64,000 nt of DNA, taken from positions 126,591,605 through 126,655,604 of the forward strand of contig CP136064.1 in assembly GCA_032622095.1 (NCBI GenBank). Reading direction: 5' to 3'. Positions 11,936 to 24,690 of the stretch are shown piece by piece. The notes under the pieces were generated by a model. That model did not search any database, was not told the DNA's origin, and saw only the letters and a program-made list of their open reading frames with translations. This DNA comes from Siphonodentalium dalli (taxonomy: Eukaryota > Mollusca > Scaphopoda > Gadilida > Siphonodentaliidae). Made by a program: the position numbers and the translations under genes. Within the stretch, counting starts at the first letter, position 1, and each line of letters opens with the position of its first letter.

Positions 11936-12550
11936 CTAGCTGGTGGACCCGATTTCGTCCGGGCTGTTTCCCCTCTGCTTTCTGGCGAAATGCGCGATTT
12001 GACCTTGAATTGATCATTTTGAAGGTCAAGGTCAGGTCGGGGTCACGATTCGACCCATCCAAAACACTCCTCGGACAAAAGTAACCGTAGGTACCAAATG
12101 TCGTGAAAATACCATCAAAATTCGCGATTTGATCTTGAATTGAGCATTTTGAAGGTCAAGTCGGGGTCACGATTTGACCCGTCCAAAACACTCCTCGAAC
12201 AAAAGTAGCCATAGGTCTCAAATTCATCAAGATTTGTCCGTTTTGCCCAATTTGACCTTGAATTGAACTTTGAAGGTCAAGATCAGGTCGGGGTCACGAT
12301 TTGACCCGTTCAAAAGACTTCCCGGACAAAGGTACCTATAGGTATCAAATTTCGTCTAAATCCGTCCCGATTTCACCTTGAATTGACATTTTTGAAGGTC
12401 AAGGTCAGGTCAGGGTCACGATTTGACCCGTCCAAAATATTCCCTGGACAAAAGTAACCCTAGGTATCAAATTTCGTCAAAATCCGTCAGGCAGTTTTCC
12501 CGGCCATAGCTAACAAACAAACAGACAGAAGTCCCAAACTATATATTATA
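11936..12550 (-). mobile_element. Helitron-like element, family C copy 1
   Basis: On the minus strand the element ends in a hairpin (GCCCGGACGAAATCGGG), a 7-base spacer and CTAG followed by T, which is the canonical Helitron 3' terminus. It begins with the 'acttctgtctgtttgttagc' GTCT-rich tract. Between them are four modules (~115 bp) with the words 'gaccttgaattga', 'aaggtcaaggtcaggtcggg', 'gtcacgatttgacccgtcc', 'aaaacactcc'. There is no Rep/helicase gene. The pattern is that of pearl/HINE non-autonomous elements. Confidence 0.7.
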
Positions 12551-14712
12551 TCTTGTATCTTTTCACACATAAACATGAACTCAGTGATTTTTTCTTCTCA
12601 ATGTAATAGATACAGAAACATTTTTTGGGTTGGTGCAGAAATATACCACTTATATATATAGGCATTTCTTTGACACAAGGAATCTAATGCTCAATGCTGT
12701 GGACTAGAGTTGTCGAAGAGCACAACAATTGGTAACAAATTTATTGACGCTGACATCAACCACATGTATATTAAGAATTTAAGAGGATATCTCGTGATTT
12801 GAGTGCACAAAAACAATTATCTCATTGAGGAAAGTAGACAAATGTTTATTTTCCTGAGTGAAAATGTTTGGTATCAAAAACAGTAAAGTTTAATCAATTG
12901 TTTTTATGTTTACCCATACCATAAACATAATGTCGACGTCCGGATTGACCACTCGTCGTCCGTCCGTCTGTCTGTCCGTAGACACTTTACGCATGGTGCG
13001 ATAACTCAAAAATTTTCTATCCGATCAGAACCAAATTTTGTATATGAGTTTCTCAGACCAAAATACAGATCGAGTTCGAATATGGGTTTGATCCGAGTTT
13101 TTTTTTACGGAGTTATGGCCCTTTTTTTACTTCGAATTTACGCATGCTGTCATAACTCAAACAATTTTTATCTAATCGGAACCAAATTTGGTATGCGAGT
13201 TTCAGATCCCAAAATACAGATCGAGTTCTAATATGGGTTTGATCCTATTTATTTTAAAGGAGTTATGACCCTTTTTGTCGAAAATAAAATTAAAAAAACA
13301 AAAATCCAATGCTATAACCGAAGTATATTTTGTCCGATTGTGTTCGTATTTGATATGTAGGTTTATGATGACACGCCCCTCATCTGTATAGTTTTTGGTA
13401 TTGATTGGTTGATCAGTTTAGAAAATAATTAACCCTTTACACACATGCTATCCAATGCAATAAGTTGAACATATTTCTTCTGATCTGCCTCATATTTTTT
13501 ACCTAGGTTTTTCTTAGCACGTTCTTCATCTGTATGGTTTTTAGTATTGTTTAATTAACCCTTTTCACTCTTATGTTTACTTAGAATTCACCCAAGCTGC
13601 TATGACTCAAAACATTTTTCATCTGATCAACACCAAATTTGGTATATGAATTTATCACCCCTAAATACAGATCGAGTTCGAATATGGGTTTGATTCGATA
13701 TATTTTAACAGAGTTATGACCCTTTATAGTTCAAGTAATTACTGCTGGGAATTTGAAGAGAACATATCTAACAGACAATGTGTTATTGAAATGAATTAAA
13801 TCTCACTGTGGACATAAGATATGACATGCTATAAAGCCTGATAGTGGTACTGCTGGCTGGTTTATTTTAGCTGTACACTAGATTGAGTTAGATGGCCTTG
13901 GTGGCTTGCAGGTGGCTGTCAAGAATATAATTAATGGATGGGTCTCTATTCTGTTCTGTGCAATATTAAGTTAACCCATTTGTTGAAACTGGTTCATTAT
14001 TAGTTAATTTACACCTATTCCAAAATTACAAATTGGAATAGTCCAATGTTTATTTGTTGGGATGTTTATAGACATTGTTGTTTACACTCACACTGTAACT
14101 TATAAATTTATTAACCCACCCATTCCATAGTTCCATCATATGATATCATTGAACATTATTAACCCTCTCCGCACATTATCTGGTCTTCTGATGTTTTTCA
14201 TCTGATCATTCTCTTATTCTATGTCCAGGCTGATGGTAATCCACTTTTCCCTTGCATATTTAATGATATTCTGCTGTTTACAGACATTGTATCTTTCAAA
14301 TGATCAGCTTATAATAAAATTAACCATAGATATACTGTATGCAATCCAATGTTATGACTCTAATATTTTCAATCTGACCATTCTCATTTCTCACCTTTAT
14401 TTATCTGATAATTCTGCTTTAAAATATTTTATATCCAACCATTATCAATCACATTTAATATCCAGGTCTATACACCCCTCACTTGTATAGATGTTCAAGT
14501 ATTGATTGGTTTCTAATTCAATGATCTCATAACTTTTTGATATGTAGCTAACACAACAATATTATGACTCCGGTTCTAATGTAAGAAGTAGATAAATAGA
14601 GTTATTATGATGTTATGTGCTTAATTTTGTAACTATTATATCGTTAACAGCAATGGTGCATCTGTCTGACTGTGGTTGGGTTATTTAGCTTTATCACTCT
14701 ATAACACATGCA

Positions 14713-15705
14713 CAGAGGCGGACTGGGCCAAGAAACCGGCCCGGGAAATTAATATAATACCGGCCCATCTGTTTGGGGGGGGCGTCAACAGTCCACCTTG
14801 GAAAATTCCAACTGCACCCCCCCCCCCCCTTGAATCAGAATCAGACCAAATACATATTTTTGCATAATTCCATTTTGAACCCCCCCCCCCCCCCTTGAAT
14901 CAGATGCAGACCAAATACATGTTTTTGCATAATTCCATTTGCACCTCTGGTCTAATATCCTATATATTCATAAACCATGGTTCTATATATTCCCGGTATG
15001 AGACCATTCAGATATTTTTACCTGAAAAATTGCATAAAATCTAACATCTAGCGGTCTAACTCCAGACAAATGCACACGGCTACGGACAAGAGACCAGGAC
15101 ACACCGGGCTGTTCATGGTTGTTCGGCCCGGGGTGAGAACATTTTGAAAACTATACAAGAAAATCTCGAATCCGATAAACTAGACTGGCATCAACTGAAG
15201 CGTTCCTATTTTCTTGTAAATTTCAATTGGGGGAGGGGTGCGTAAGAATTTTTTTGGGATTTACAGCTGGGAGTTACCGTTAAAATCTCGAGATTAATGG
15301 GGTCTTTACGTGGTGTTATATGATGCCGACAAGTTCATTTAATGTCAAAATTACGATTAGCCAATTCGGCTGGTTAAACAACACATGTGGCGGCCCACGT
15401 CCGGAATTGTCCCGGTCTCCCGATCGGCCATGCAGTCCGCCTCTGCCCTCATGAATTTATGTGAGAAGAGTACCATCTTATTGGATACACGGCTGGTTAA
15501 ACAACACATGTGGCGGTCCACGTCGGTTTCATTTGCGGCCCAAGTTGTGGTTGGGCGGCCCAACCACATATACCCCCCCCCCAAACCGTAAAAAAAACCC
15601 TCGGATTCTCGCTTGATAGAAAATCACGTGGAATCAGAATTTTTCCGGCCTCCAGCCCATCGGGAAATTTCCCGGTCTCCCGATCGGCCAGTCCGCCTGT
15701 ATCTG
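14713..15705. mobile_element. hAT-like MITE with CAGAGGCGGACTGG ends, composite
   Basis: The left end is CAGAGGCGGACTGGGCC. Complementary right-end motifs occur twice, at ~15,429-15,445 (CAGTCCGCCTCTG) and ~15,688-15,705 (CCAGTCCGCC). Just inside, 'ccggcccgggaaatt' mirrors 'aaatttcccggtctcccgat'. These termini are common among hAT MITEs, but no 8-bp target duplication was found with either right end, so the element is probably two nested or rearranged copies. A ~70-base repeat, 'ggctggttaaacaacacatg', occurs at 15,369 and 15,491. Confidence 0.6.
14812..14945 (+). repeat. Tandem duplication with poly(C) tracts, ~66 bp
   Basis: Two units each consist of a C-run (12-14 bases), 'ttgaatcaga', 'accaaatacat' and 'tttttgcataattccatttg'. 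They lie inside the hAT-like element. Poly(C) length is likely to be unreliable in the assembly. Confidence 0.8.
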
Positions 15706-16321
15706 TGTTGGAGTTACCCACTTTTTGCTTGCATGGATTTTGCGATTAAAATTAACACATTCCATAGACACATGATATCCGATAGGCAGATATTAAATTA
15801 TCTCTTTCACCTTGAACCAGGTTCAGTGAGGATTTCTATAAGCCACCAATTGAATATTCATCATCAGATGAAATATCTTATTTTTAAATTCACTCAATTG
15901 CATTTGGGCTGCAGAATAATAATGGTGCTGGTATTCTTGAGACTACTTATTGGTCAAATATTTCTCACCGATAACTTTTATAATCTCATCCAGGTTAATC
16001 ATGACACATAAATTTCTTCACCTGTATTTTGGTATTGATTGAATGGTTTTGAAAATATTTACTCCATATTTAATAATATTCTGCTGTTTACAGACATTCT
16101 ATCTTGAAATTTAATGCCATATCCATGGTCATATTGCGTTTATGTGAGCAAGTTGCCCAATAAGTCTGATTCCACTTGGGAACTATTAATTAATAGTAAG
16201 CTGTGAATTGTTGAAAGTCCTATACTCATGAAAAAATTGGTATACAGATTTATGAAAATAGCTAATCACCATCGCCAAGGTATGGGTTAAACATCTGCCG
16301 ATCGTGATCGGCCTCTCGTTG

Positions 16322-17140
16322 TTTTTATTTATTTGTTCAACAGTAATTATTTAAATAGAGATTAATGTGAAGGCACATACATGAAGGTAACATGATGGAT
16401 CTTTGAAATTGTGTTGTACATCTATTTGATTTCCTAACTCTCTACACAAGCACTATACTCTATAGGATATCTCATGTTTATACTCATAATGGTCCGCTTC
16501 ATAAGTTATTTGCAACAGTTAATTTACTGGACTGGATTGAATTTCTGAATCAAAGAGTGTCCACAATATAAACATGCTTCTTTAATGACCCAAGACTTTG
16601 TGGTGATCTATAATTCACTCATGTAATCTTATATCATTTCTCATACTCTCGTTAATTTCCATGAATGGCAATTTGGTTTAACACAAGTTGTTTTTAAATA
16701 TTCAATCCGAAATTTGATATTTGCAGAACCTTACTTAAATTTAAGCAAAGTATGGACACAATCAGTTTAATAAGATTGCAGCAGTACACTTTCAAGTTGA
16801 TAATCCAATGTCATATAGACAAACAGTCTACCACCATATTGTGGTACATACTAATTTATTCTGGGTGATTATAAATTACCTGTATATTTTATTTTTAGAT
16901 ATCGTAGCTATATCGCAATGTGAACAGAAATTGGACCATAACTTATCAAATGACCTATTGGACGAGAACAAAAGGATATGAATCTTAACAAAGGTAATGA
17001 TTTAAAGCTGCATTTACTATTATACTCTAGTGACATTGGCAAAAAATCAGTTATCACAAAAACCAAAAAAGTGGTTGCAATTATACAAAACATCTATTGT
17101 CAATTAGGTTGTTAAGGATAGTATATGATAAAGTGGTGTG
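16322..17140. other. Unassigned stretch
   Basis: No gene or repeat recognised. Short frames on both strands lack any family signature. Confidence 0.4.
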
Positions 17141-17145
17141 GATTT

Positions 17146-17480
17146 GAGCTCACTTAATGTGAAGTCTCTGGTGGAGCTATAGTCATCCGTCCGTCCATCT
17201 GTCCATCCGTCCTTCAACAATTCTTTGAACATCTTCTCCAGATCCATAGGACCGAATGGGTTCATATTTGGTGTGGATGTTCCCTAGGTGATTCACTTTC
17301 AGATTTGTTCAAATAAGCTCACTGGGTCAAATAGCTGCGAAGCCAGGGCCAAAACTCTTTCCCTCCATAGTAATTCTAAAAACGATTTCTTCTCAAGAAC
17401 CATCTGACATATTTAGTATATATTTGGTCCTTGTGTGACTTGGGCAGATCCAGCAGAAACAATGCCTGGTGTATTGGTGG
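17146..17480 (+). repeat. Family G repeat, copy 1
   Basis: Opens with a degenerate hairpin head (GAGCTCAC...GGTGGAGC) and a 'ccgtccgtccatctgtccat' tract. Module words follow: 'cgaatgggttcatatttggt', 'gtggatgttccct', 'gttcaaataagctcactggg', 'tcaaatagctgcgaagcca'. The same order appears at 22,864-23,465. The 3' end is not clear. Hairpin head plus TCCG microsatellite is a feature common in molluscan repeats. 17,481-19,307 holds nothing I recognise. Confidence 0.65.
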
Positions 17481-19307
17481 CAGGAGTAAAGTTGAACCCA
17501 CTATTTACTCTAAATGAAATACTTGTTTGACAGAGGTTACATGTGTAGTATTAACCCACATACTCACTGACATACTAGAATATTTTTCAAAGTCTTTATT
17601 TATATGTCCATGTGTACTCATAATAGTGGGGCACACATGTACTTACTCAAATAGAACATGGAGGTGGGTGTTGAAATGCATGTCAGAGTTAGTAGTCAGG
17701 CATCCAAATAAATCATCCCACATGTCCTATTCTCGCAGGGATATGCCAAGAGGGGAGGGGGATGGCGGGTTGGTTGCATATTTTTTCAATGACATTTAGT
17801 TTGTTTTCCAAAACCAATTATAAATAGCAAAATGAATATATAATTATAGACCAATATAAATCAAGAGAAGGGGCTCCCAGTTGTAATATTTTACCCACTA
17901 TTTATTATTTTATAACACGATATCATGGGGTGGGTTCTGCTTCTGATAAGGACAAAATTGGACAGTTTCATTAAGCTTACCTGACTGGTATCTAAAACCT
18001 TTTGTGCCCTTTTTATGTTTTATCCTACTATTTTAACATTTAAATTTGAGTATGAACTACCTGTAGAATTTAGTTCCTGATAACATTCACTTAATTCAAA
18101 TAAATCTTCTGATGAATGTCAGTGTTATACATTTTATATGTCTTCCAACACATGTACACATGTGGTGCACATATTAAATGTCAACACATGAATCTCATAT
18201 CAGGTTTGCTCAAATTGGGTTGGTTATTCCTTGCAGATTTAATACTCTGCCTTCAAGTTAATTGAATCAAGAATATGTATGTCACTGTGAACACTTTAAT
18301 TTCTAAGCTGAGTGTATGATTCTAACTATTTATTTTAAAGTACACCTCGAACCATACCAAATATCCAAGTCTATGAAATTCCTTTGCACCCCATCGCACT
18401 TGGGTTGGAAATTTCCAACTATCTCAAGCTTTACCGCTGTTGTAAATTTACAAACTGATATAATCCCTACGTTTGGAAATTTTCAAACTGATAACCAAAA
18501 GTCAGTGAAAATAGAAAAATGTTCAACTTTTGGCCTAAAACAACAAATTGCACTGAATCATGCCAAATTCAACGCAACTTTGATTTAATATTTTGACAAA
18601 ACACGCTGACGTCATGATAATAAAAATATTTAAAATAAAAGAAAACATAAATAATAATTAGAAGTAGAATAGCAACGGTGTCTTCGAATCCATGCCTGAT
18701 CGACAGTGCAAGTGTCTTTTGTGTGGCAGCAACTTTTGATATGACAAAAATAGCGATTACACTCAGGTGGTTGAATGCAATATTGACACTTTTTCTTCTC
18801 TGAACTGAGTTTATCCTCTGGACTAACTCAAGTTAATAGGGGGGTAAACTATTACTATTAATTGTTAGTTGTGATAAAATGATGCAAATTTATATTTCAG
18901 GTTCTGGCATTTCACGTGGTAAGGATTGAGGCCCATTTCAGAGGCAGGAGGGGATGTGTGGCATAACTTCTAAAATAACAAAATGAAAATCAGCCAACAC
19001 CAGCCTCACCAGCTCCAATGAAGATTTTTCTCAGTTTCTATATGAGACTGTGACATTGGTCAAGACAGATAAATGGTTGCAAAGACACAGTTAAAGAAAA
19101 AAATGAGAACAAAACTTTCTCAAAAGAAGACAAAGGCTGTGTAAAAGACAAAGTTATGATTCATCCTTCTCCTATACCCCACTTCAATGCAAAGGATTTG
19201 CAATGCAAAGGATTTGCAAAGTTTGGTGCGAGATATAGAAATTAGTTCTGTTGGTCTTGTACATATGTCTGTTAGGAAATATTTTGCTCTATTTTGTTTA
19301 GGTGCAA

Positions 19308-20300
19308 TTTTTAGCTCAACTTTCCAAAGTAAAATGTAAGCTATTGCCATGGGATGGCGTTTGTCTGAGCGTGTATCCGTCCATCTGTCAACAATTTCCC
19401 TACAGGTCACAGCTCTCATCCGATCATCACCAACTTCATAAGGATCTTTGGAGTGACCTCTACATGGGAGCCATGAATGTTTCCCGAAATTCGTTTAAAA
19501 CAGCCATCTTGGATTTCAAATTTGAATTCATCGGCACACCTTTTAGTCGGTATTTATTGGAAAAATGTTTTGAAAATTTACAGCCATGTTTAGGGTCACC
19601 TCTGGGTGGTGGCTATCAAAATTGAATGAATTTTTATGAAAAACATAGCTGCTGGCAGCCATCTTAGATTTTACTCTTTGCATGACTAAATTCTTTGGCG
19701 CCCTACAGTAGGCTAGAGATCACATCCATAATCCATTCGTCACCAAAATTCATATGAACCACTAGATAAAGAGTCATTAAATTTAGTTGAAAAACATGGC
19801 CACCAGTGGCCATTTTGGATTTTATTCTTTGCATAACTAATTCCTTCGCCATTCCCTACAGGCCACATCCCCCATTGTCACTAGATGGGAGCCATCGAAT
19901 TTTTTCAAAATTTTGTTAAAAACAAACATACGGCCATCTTGGATTTCACAAATTAATACATCGGCACACCCTGCAGCGGACGTTTATTGGAGAAATGTTC
20001 AAAAAATTTACAGGCATTTCACGATCACTTCTGGATGGCAGCTCTTGAATTTGAACAATATTCAAAGAACTGCGGCAGCCATCTTGGATTTTACTCTTTG
20101 CATCACTAAATACCTTGTCATGCCCTTGACTGACAACATTATTTTTTTTCTCATTGATCCCAAATTTCATAAGGTGCTTCGGGTTGACCTCTGGTGAACG
20201 CTACTTAAAAATAACAACTTTCCGCATTCCTTATATCTCCATTGGCTGTAATGTATGAATTATCACCTCTCCAGGTTGAGCTACAGTGTCATTGACACTT
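19308..20300 (+). mobile_element. Family A Helentron-like element, copy 1 (five modules)
   Basis: Starts TTTTTAGCTCAACTT and ends AGGTTGAGCTACAGTGTCATTGACACTT. AGCTCAACTT at the start is complementary to AGGTTGAGCT near the end, and the end itself is a hairpin (AGTGTCAtTGACACT). This matches the subterminal inverted repeat plus terminal hairpin plan of Helentrons. Between them are about five modules of ~150 bp, each with 'gccatcttggattttactct' and 'tgcatgactaaat' variants. There is no gene; the element is non-autonomous. Confidence 0.7.
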
Positions 20301-20396
20301 TCATTATTGAAGATACATAATACGATTCAATGGTCCCCATATCATCCAGTACAACAACAATGGAATTTCACAAAAAGCTGATTTGGTTATCCAAAT

Positions 20397-21525
20397 TAGT
20401 ATATCCCCATTTGCGTAGGTCCCATAAATGGGCGGAAAAAAAAGATTTGAAGGGAGGAATTAGTGTATGTATATCTCAATTGAGACATATTTTAAATGAA
20501 AAATGATACAATAATCGATAAAAGTGGCTTGTTCTATCAAAAATATGTGCCAATGTTGATAAACATTTGCTGTGTATACCTTACTTGTATTTAAATTTGT
20601 GCAGCACTATTTTTTTGCTCAGTTTTAAATGGGCGAATTTAAAATGGACACAAATATGTTTTGTAAATATCTTGGATCTGATGACAGTTTAAGTGGATTA
20701 ATCATTCCCGAAGATACATGTATATCTTAAACACCATCAAGACAGATTTACATAGTGTAAAACATAACTGCGTCATCAATTTATTGTGAAGATGTGTGAT
20801 TATATGCTCGAAATAATTATTCGGACACTGAAATAGTTATAGACATCATTGAAATTAACTAGAAAGAAGCCAAACCACAACCGTGTATATTCTACTTGTC
20901 TGCAGGTTGTGTTGACATAACTAATTCAGGCTATTTGGTCAGGGAAGGTGTCACTCCATGGTTGTAGGTCGTGCTTTCGCGAACCATCAGTCTGGATCAT
21001 GTGTACTTCTTAACAATCACATGTATTTGAACATCATCAATGTTACCATGTTTTGTCACTTCACATATGGGTAATTGTGTTGATGTTGGCTGCTTGTATG
21101 AAACTATTGGCATACATGCAGACCTATATTTGTCCATTCAGTCTAACATTGAGTAATGTGTGTAATACATCAACATAGCCATTTTGTCTGCCATGTGGTT
21201 TGATGTAAACTCAGGATTCCTTCTAGTTTCTGCTCAGTTTTAAATTTGCACATCGATGGGTGTGCAAAAATTAGTACTGCACGAAATTTAAATACGAGTA
21301 AGGTAGGCATATATGCCACTGTATGCCCATAGCGAATGTTTATCATCATATTGGTCTGCACCAGTGACATCGGAGGATATTATTGATAGAACAAGCCACT
21401 ATTATCATGTCGTTATTCATTTAAAATCAGTCTCAATTGACTGTTCCCCTTGAAATCTCTCTTTTTCGCCATTTTAGGGGACCTCTGCAAATGGGGACCT
21501 ATTGCAAATAGTAACAATGTATGGT
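20397..21525. mobile_element. Foldback element with ~270-bp inverted arms
   Basis: The left arm (20,397-20,660) and right arm (21,225-21,525) are reverse complements with moderate divergence. Shared stretches include 'ccccatttgc...aggtccc', 'gtggcttgttctatca', 'gataaacatt.gct' and 'cgtatttaaatttcgtgcag'. The ~560-base centre is unique. No target duplication could be set, and no transposase is seen. Exact ends are uncertain by ~15 bases. Confidence 0.75.
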
Positions 21526-21914
21526 AGTGTTATTAGGTGTTAATATTGATATGATATTGTCACTTGCCATAGTATATATAAGTTTTATCATGCCTCGACT
21601 TGTAACTTCACAATCTTTCGAAACTCTGTCTCTTTGATGCTGTAATATATAAGCAATGGGGCACAAATTCCCAAAATTATGAAACTATGAAGAACTTTAT
21701 GATATCGGACGTTTTCCTAAAACCAATTCAAACTTCTCAAAATAAAATTTATATTTTGCTTACAAGCAAGACAAATGTTACAAACATTGACAATGGGCAA
21801 TTCGCAGTAAGAACATATTATATTATTTGATTACTGATGTGGAAGCTATAATTATTTCAAGCTGCGTGATACATACTGTTCATGCATTATTTTCATATGT
21901 GTAAACATATTTTA

Positions 21915-22190
21915 TTAAAAAAAAGTGGGGTATACTGTTTTGCACCTGTCTAGCCGTCCGTCAGACGTACGTATGTACGTCTGAAGTCTTTTCATATCAT
22001 AACTTGAACAGTAGCTTGGATCTCAATGAAATTTGGTAGGGATGTTCACTACTATGAGGACATTAAATTGAGGGCTCCTTTCGTCTTTTATAGTACGCAT
22101 CACAAAAACAAAATCTCCAATGTCATTTTTCCCCTCATAGTTCAAATGCATCGCCCGTGGCATCACGTGACCAGAACATTGAAATCGATT
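21915..22190 (+). repeat. Family I fragment with near-perfect palindrome
   Basis: 'gtggggtatactgttttgca' precedes 'gccgtccgtcagacgtacgt', forming a 24-base near-palindrome around 21,961-21,985 (TCAGACGTACGT / ATGTACGTCTGA). Module-like words then follow: 'tcataacttgaacagtagct', 'aatgaaatttggtaggga'. This is the same general design as families A, B and G, but only this copy was found. Confidence 0.45.
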
Positions 22191-22197
22191 GATAATT

Positions 22198-22795
22198 CAC
22201 AGCTGATACTCTAGACCAAGTATTCTCGGTCCACAACATCGGATATCGGTTGGGATGATGCTGTTTTAGGACTAAGTCCCCTCCTGTTACTCTTCTATAA
22301 TGGACTTTCATTCAAAATATGTACTATGTGTACATGTGAAGCCCAGACATTCACATGAACCCCTGAATGTGATAAATAATCTGACAGAATAATCTTGATA
22401 GAAAAGGTAAAGTGATGATATGATCGTTTCATGTATTGTTTAAATACATTTTCTGATAGCGAGACAAATCAAAATTCTCTGGAAAACAAAGCTTTGTTTA
22501 CTTATCAATTTTGTTGCTCTGACATTTAATGGACCTCTCATATAATTATGCATGTTTGATACTTTTGTATCATCATGCTTGGGAAAGGCTGCCATCTATG
22601 TTCATATACACAAAGCATCCATTTGACCTCATCTGAAGACATATAAGCAAGATAACTCCCACACACAATTATGGATGTAAAGTTTGTTGTAGAAGAGTAA
22701 TGGGAGGGGACTCTTCCAAAACATCATCAACCCAACAGATGTCCCAAGCTGTTGTGGACTGAGAAGACTTGGTCTAGTGAAACTCAAGCTGTTAT
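22198..22795. mobile_element. Foldback element with ~105-bp inverted arms
   Basis: 22,198-22,303 and 22,683-22,795 are reverse complements with modest divergence. Shared words are 'tagaccaagt.ttctc.gtcc', 'acaac', 'gttggg.tgatg.tgtttt' and 'agtcccctcc..ttactcttc'. The ~380-base interior is unique. It is probably a non-autonomous DNA transposon; target duplication and superfamily are not determined. Confidence 0.7.
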
Positions 22796-22863
22796 TGGAC
22801 CGACTTGGTTCTGTGTGGGTTAAAAATACTCAGCAGATTTTATGAAAATAAATACTTTCAGCT

Positions 22864-23465
22864 TTTTAGCTCACCTGAAACGAAGTTTCCGGTGGAGCTA
22901 TAATCATCACTCCTTGTCCGTCCGTCCGTCCGTCCGTCCATCAACTTGGCGTCAAGAATCATCTTCTCCTCCAGAACCGTAAGACAGAATGGGTTCATAT
23001 TTGGTGTGGATGTTCCCTATGTGAATCACATTCAGGTTTGTTCAAATGAGGTCACCCGGTCAAATAGTTGCGAAGCTAGGACCATAACACTTTTCCACCA
23101 TAGTAATTTTTAAAATGACTACTTCTCAAATTTCATTGGAGCAAATGGGTTCATATTTGGTACAAATGGTCCTTGGGGGACTGTGATTCAGATTAGTTCA
23201 AATGAGGTCACTGGGTCAAATGTTGACGGAGCCAGTGACATAACTCAAAAAACAAAACAAAAATTTTAATTCAGTTTTTTTGGAATTTTCACCTTGCTCA
23301 ATTTAAAAAACAGAATTATTTTTTAAACATGTTATAAAATTTGAAAATGGTGACACCATTATAACATCTGCAAAGTAATGAAACTTTAATCTTTAATGAA
23401 ATTTAATTATATTCAATATGGATGGGCCTTGGGTGACCGGGTTCAGATTTGTTCAAATAGGGTCA
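22864..23465 (+). repeat. Family G repeat, copy 2, interrupted by family A
   Basis: The head AGCTCACCTGAAACG...CGTTTCC-like hairpin (22,868-22,899) is followed by (GTCC)n at 22,917-22,940 and modules with 'gggttcatatttggtgtgga' and 'tcaaatgaggtcac..ggtca'. The final module stops at 'gttcaaatagggtca', where family A copy 2 begins, so A appears to have inserted into G. Confidence 0.65.
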
Positions 23466-24150
23466 TTTTTAGCTCAACTTACTTTGTAAGTTTGAGCTAT
23501 TGCCATGAGTTGGCATCCGTCGTCCGTGTGTATGTATGTCTGTCAACAATTTCCTTTGGCGCGGGCTACAGGTCGTACCTTTGGTCTGATCTTTATGAAA
23601 TTTGTCATGAATGTTGACATTGACATGTAGATGGGAACGAGTCATTTTGGGGTCATTCGGCAAAAATACATGGCCGCTGGTGGCCATCTTGAATTTCAAA
23701 ATTAAATCCATTGGCGCGGTCTACATGTAGTCCTGTTCGTCTGATCATCATGAAATGTGTCATGGATGTTAATATTGACATGTAGATGGGAACGAGTCAT
23801 TTTGGGGTCGTTCTGTCAAACAACATGGCCGCCAGCAGCCATTTTGGATTTTACTCTTCGCATGACTGAATCCTTTGGCGCGGGCTGCAGATCGTAGCTT
23901 TAGTCGGATCTTCATGAAATTTGTCATAGATGTCAACAATGACATGTAGACGGGAACGAGTTATTTTGGGGCCATTTGGCCAAAAGACATGGCCGCTGGT
24001 GGCCATCTTGGATTTTACTCTTTGCATGACTAAATCCTTTGGCACAGCTAGGTTAGACATTTCAATTAGCACCTTTCCTATTCCTCCATTTACTGTCAAC
24101 CATTAAAATATTCCCCTACCTAAGTTGAGCTACAGTGTCACTGACACTTA
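23466..24150 (+). mobile_element. Family A Helentron-like element, copy 2 (three modules)
   Basis: Same termini as copy 1: TTTTTAGCTCAACTT at the 5' end, and TAAGTTGAGCTACAG with AGTGTCACTGACACTT at the 3' end, where the terminal hairpin is perfect. It has about three modules with 'ggcgcgggctacaggtcgta', 'catgtagatgggaacgagtc', 'attttggggtcatt' and 'catggccgctggtggccatc'. The differing module number between copies (five versus three) is a known property of pearl/HINE elements. Confidence 0.75.
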
Positions 24151-24152
24151 TA

Positions 24153-24690
24153 TTATGTTTACCCATACCATAGTATGGTAAACATAGTGTCGTTGTCCGG
24201 ATTGACCACTCATCGTTAGTCCGTCGTCTGTCTGTAGACACTTTACGCATGGTTCGATAACTGAAATATTTTCTATCTGATCAGAACCAAATTTTGTATA
24301 TGAATTTCTCAGCACCAAATACAGATCAAGTTCGAATATGGGTTTGATCCGATTTTTTAATGGAATTTTAGCCCTTTTTCGACTTAGAATTCATGCATGC
24401 TGCCACAACTCAAAAAAAAATTATCTGACCGTCACCAAATCTGGTATGCGAGTTTCTTAGCCCAAAATATATATCAAGTTTGAATATGGGTTTGATCCGA
24501 TATTTTTTAATGGAGTTATGGCCCTTTGACATATAATTCATGCATGCTTTGATAAATCAACCATTTTTCAACTGATAGAAACCAAATTTTGTATGTGAGT
24601 TTCTCAACTCAAAATACAGATCAAGTTCGAATATGGGTTTGATCCGATATTATTTAATGGCGGGCGTTATGACCCTTTGATTATTTTATT
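24153..24690 (+). mobile_element. Family B Helentron-like element, copy 2, 3'-truncated
   Basis: Follows family A copy 2 directly. The 31-base head at 24,155-24,185 is a palindrome (ATGTTTACCCATACC / GTATGGTAAACAT). Three modules follow with 'cagatcaagttcgaatatgg', 'gtttgatccgat' and 'gagttatggccctttg'. No 3' hairpin is present before the TTAA-flanked element. Confidence 0.65.

Larger units (their letters stand above)
12904..16321 (+). mobile_element. Family B Helentron-like element, copy 1, with nested insertion
   Basis: The 5' end has ATGTTTACCCATACCATA, followed by 'gtccggattgaccactcg' and a (GTCC)n tract. Modules follow with 'accaaatttggtatgcgag', 'cagatcgagttcgaatatgg', 'gagttatggccct'. 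The 3' end at 16,270-16,321 has GGTATGGGTTAAACAT, complementary to the 5' end, then the hairpin GCCGATCGTGATCGGC and CTCTCGTT. An inverted subterminal repeat followed by a terminal hairpin is the architecture described for Helentrons. Modules between 14,160 and 14,530 and between 15,720 and 16,140 match each other ('atattctgctgtttacagac'). They bracket a hAT-like insertion. Confidence 0.6.

Noticed and set aside
14713-15445. A simple, complete hAT element ending at 15,445.
   Set aside because: Inverted ends are present but the 8-base flanks (cacatgca and ccctcatg) do not match, so a clean single insertion is not supported.
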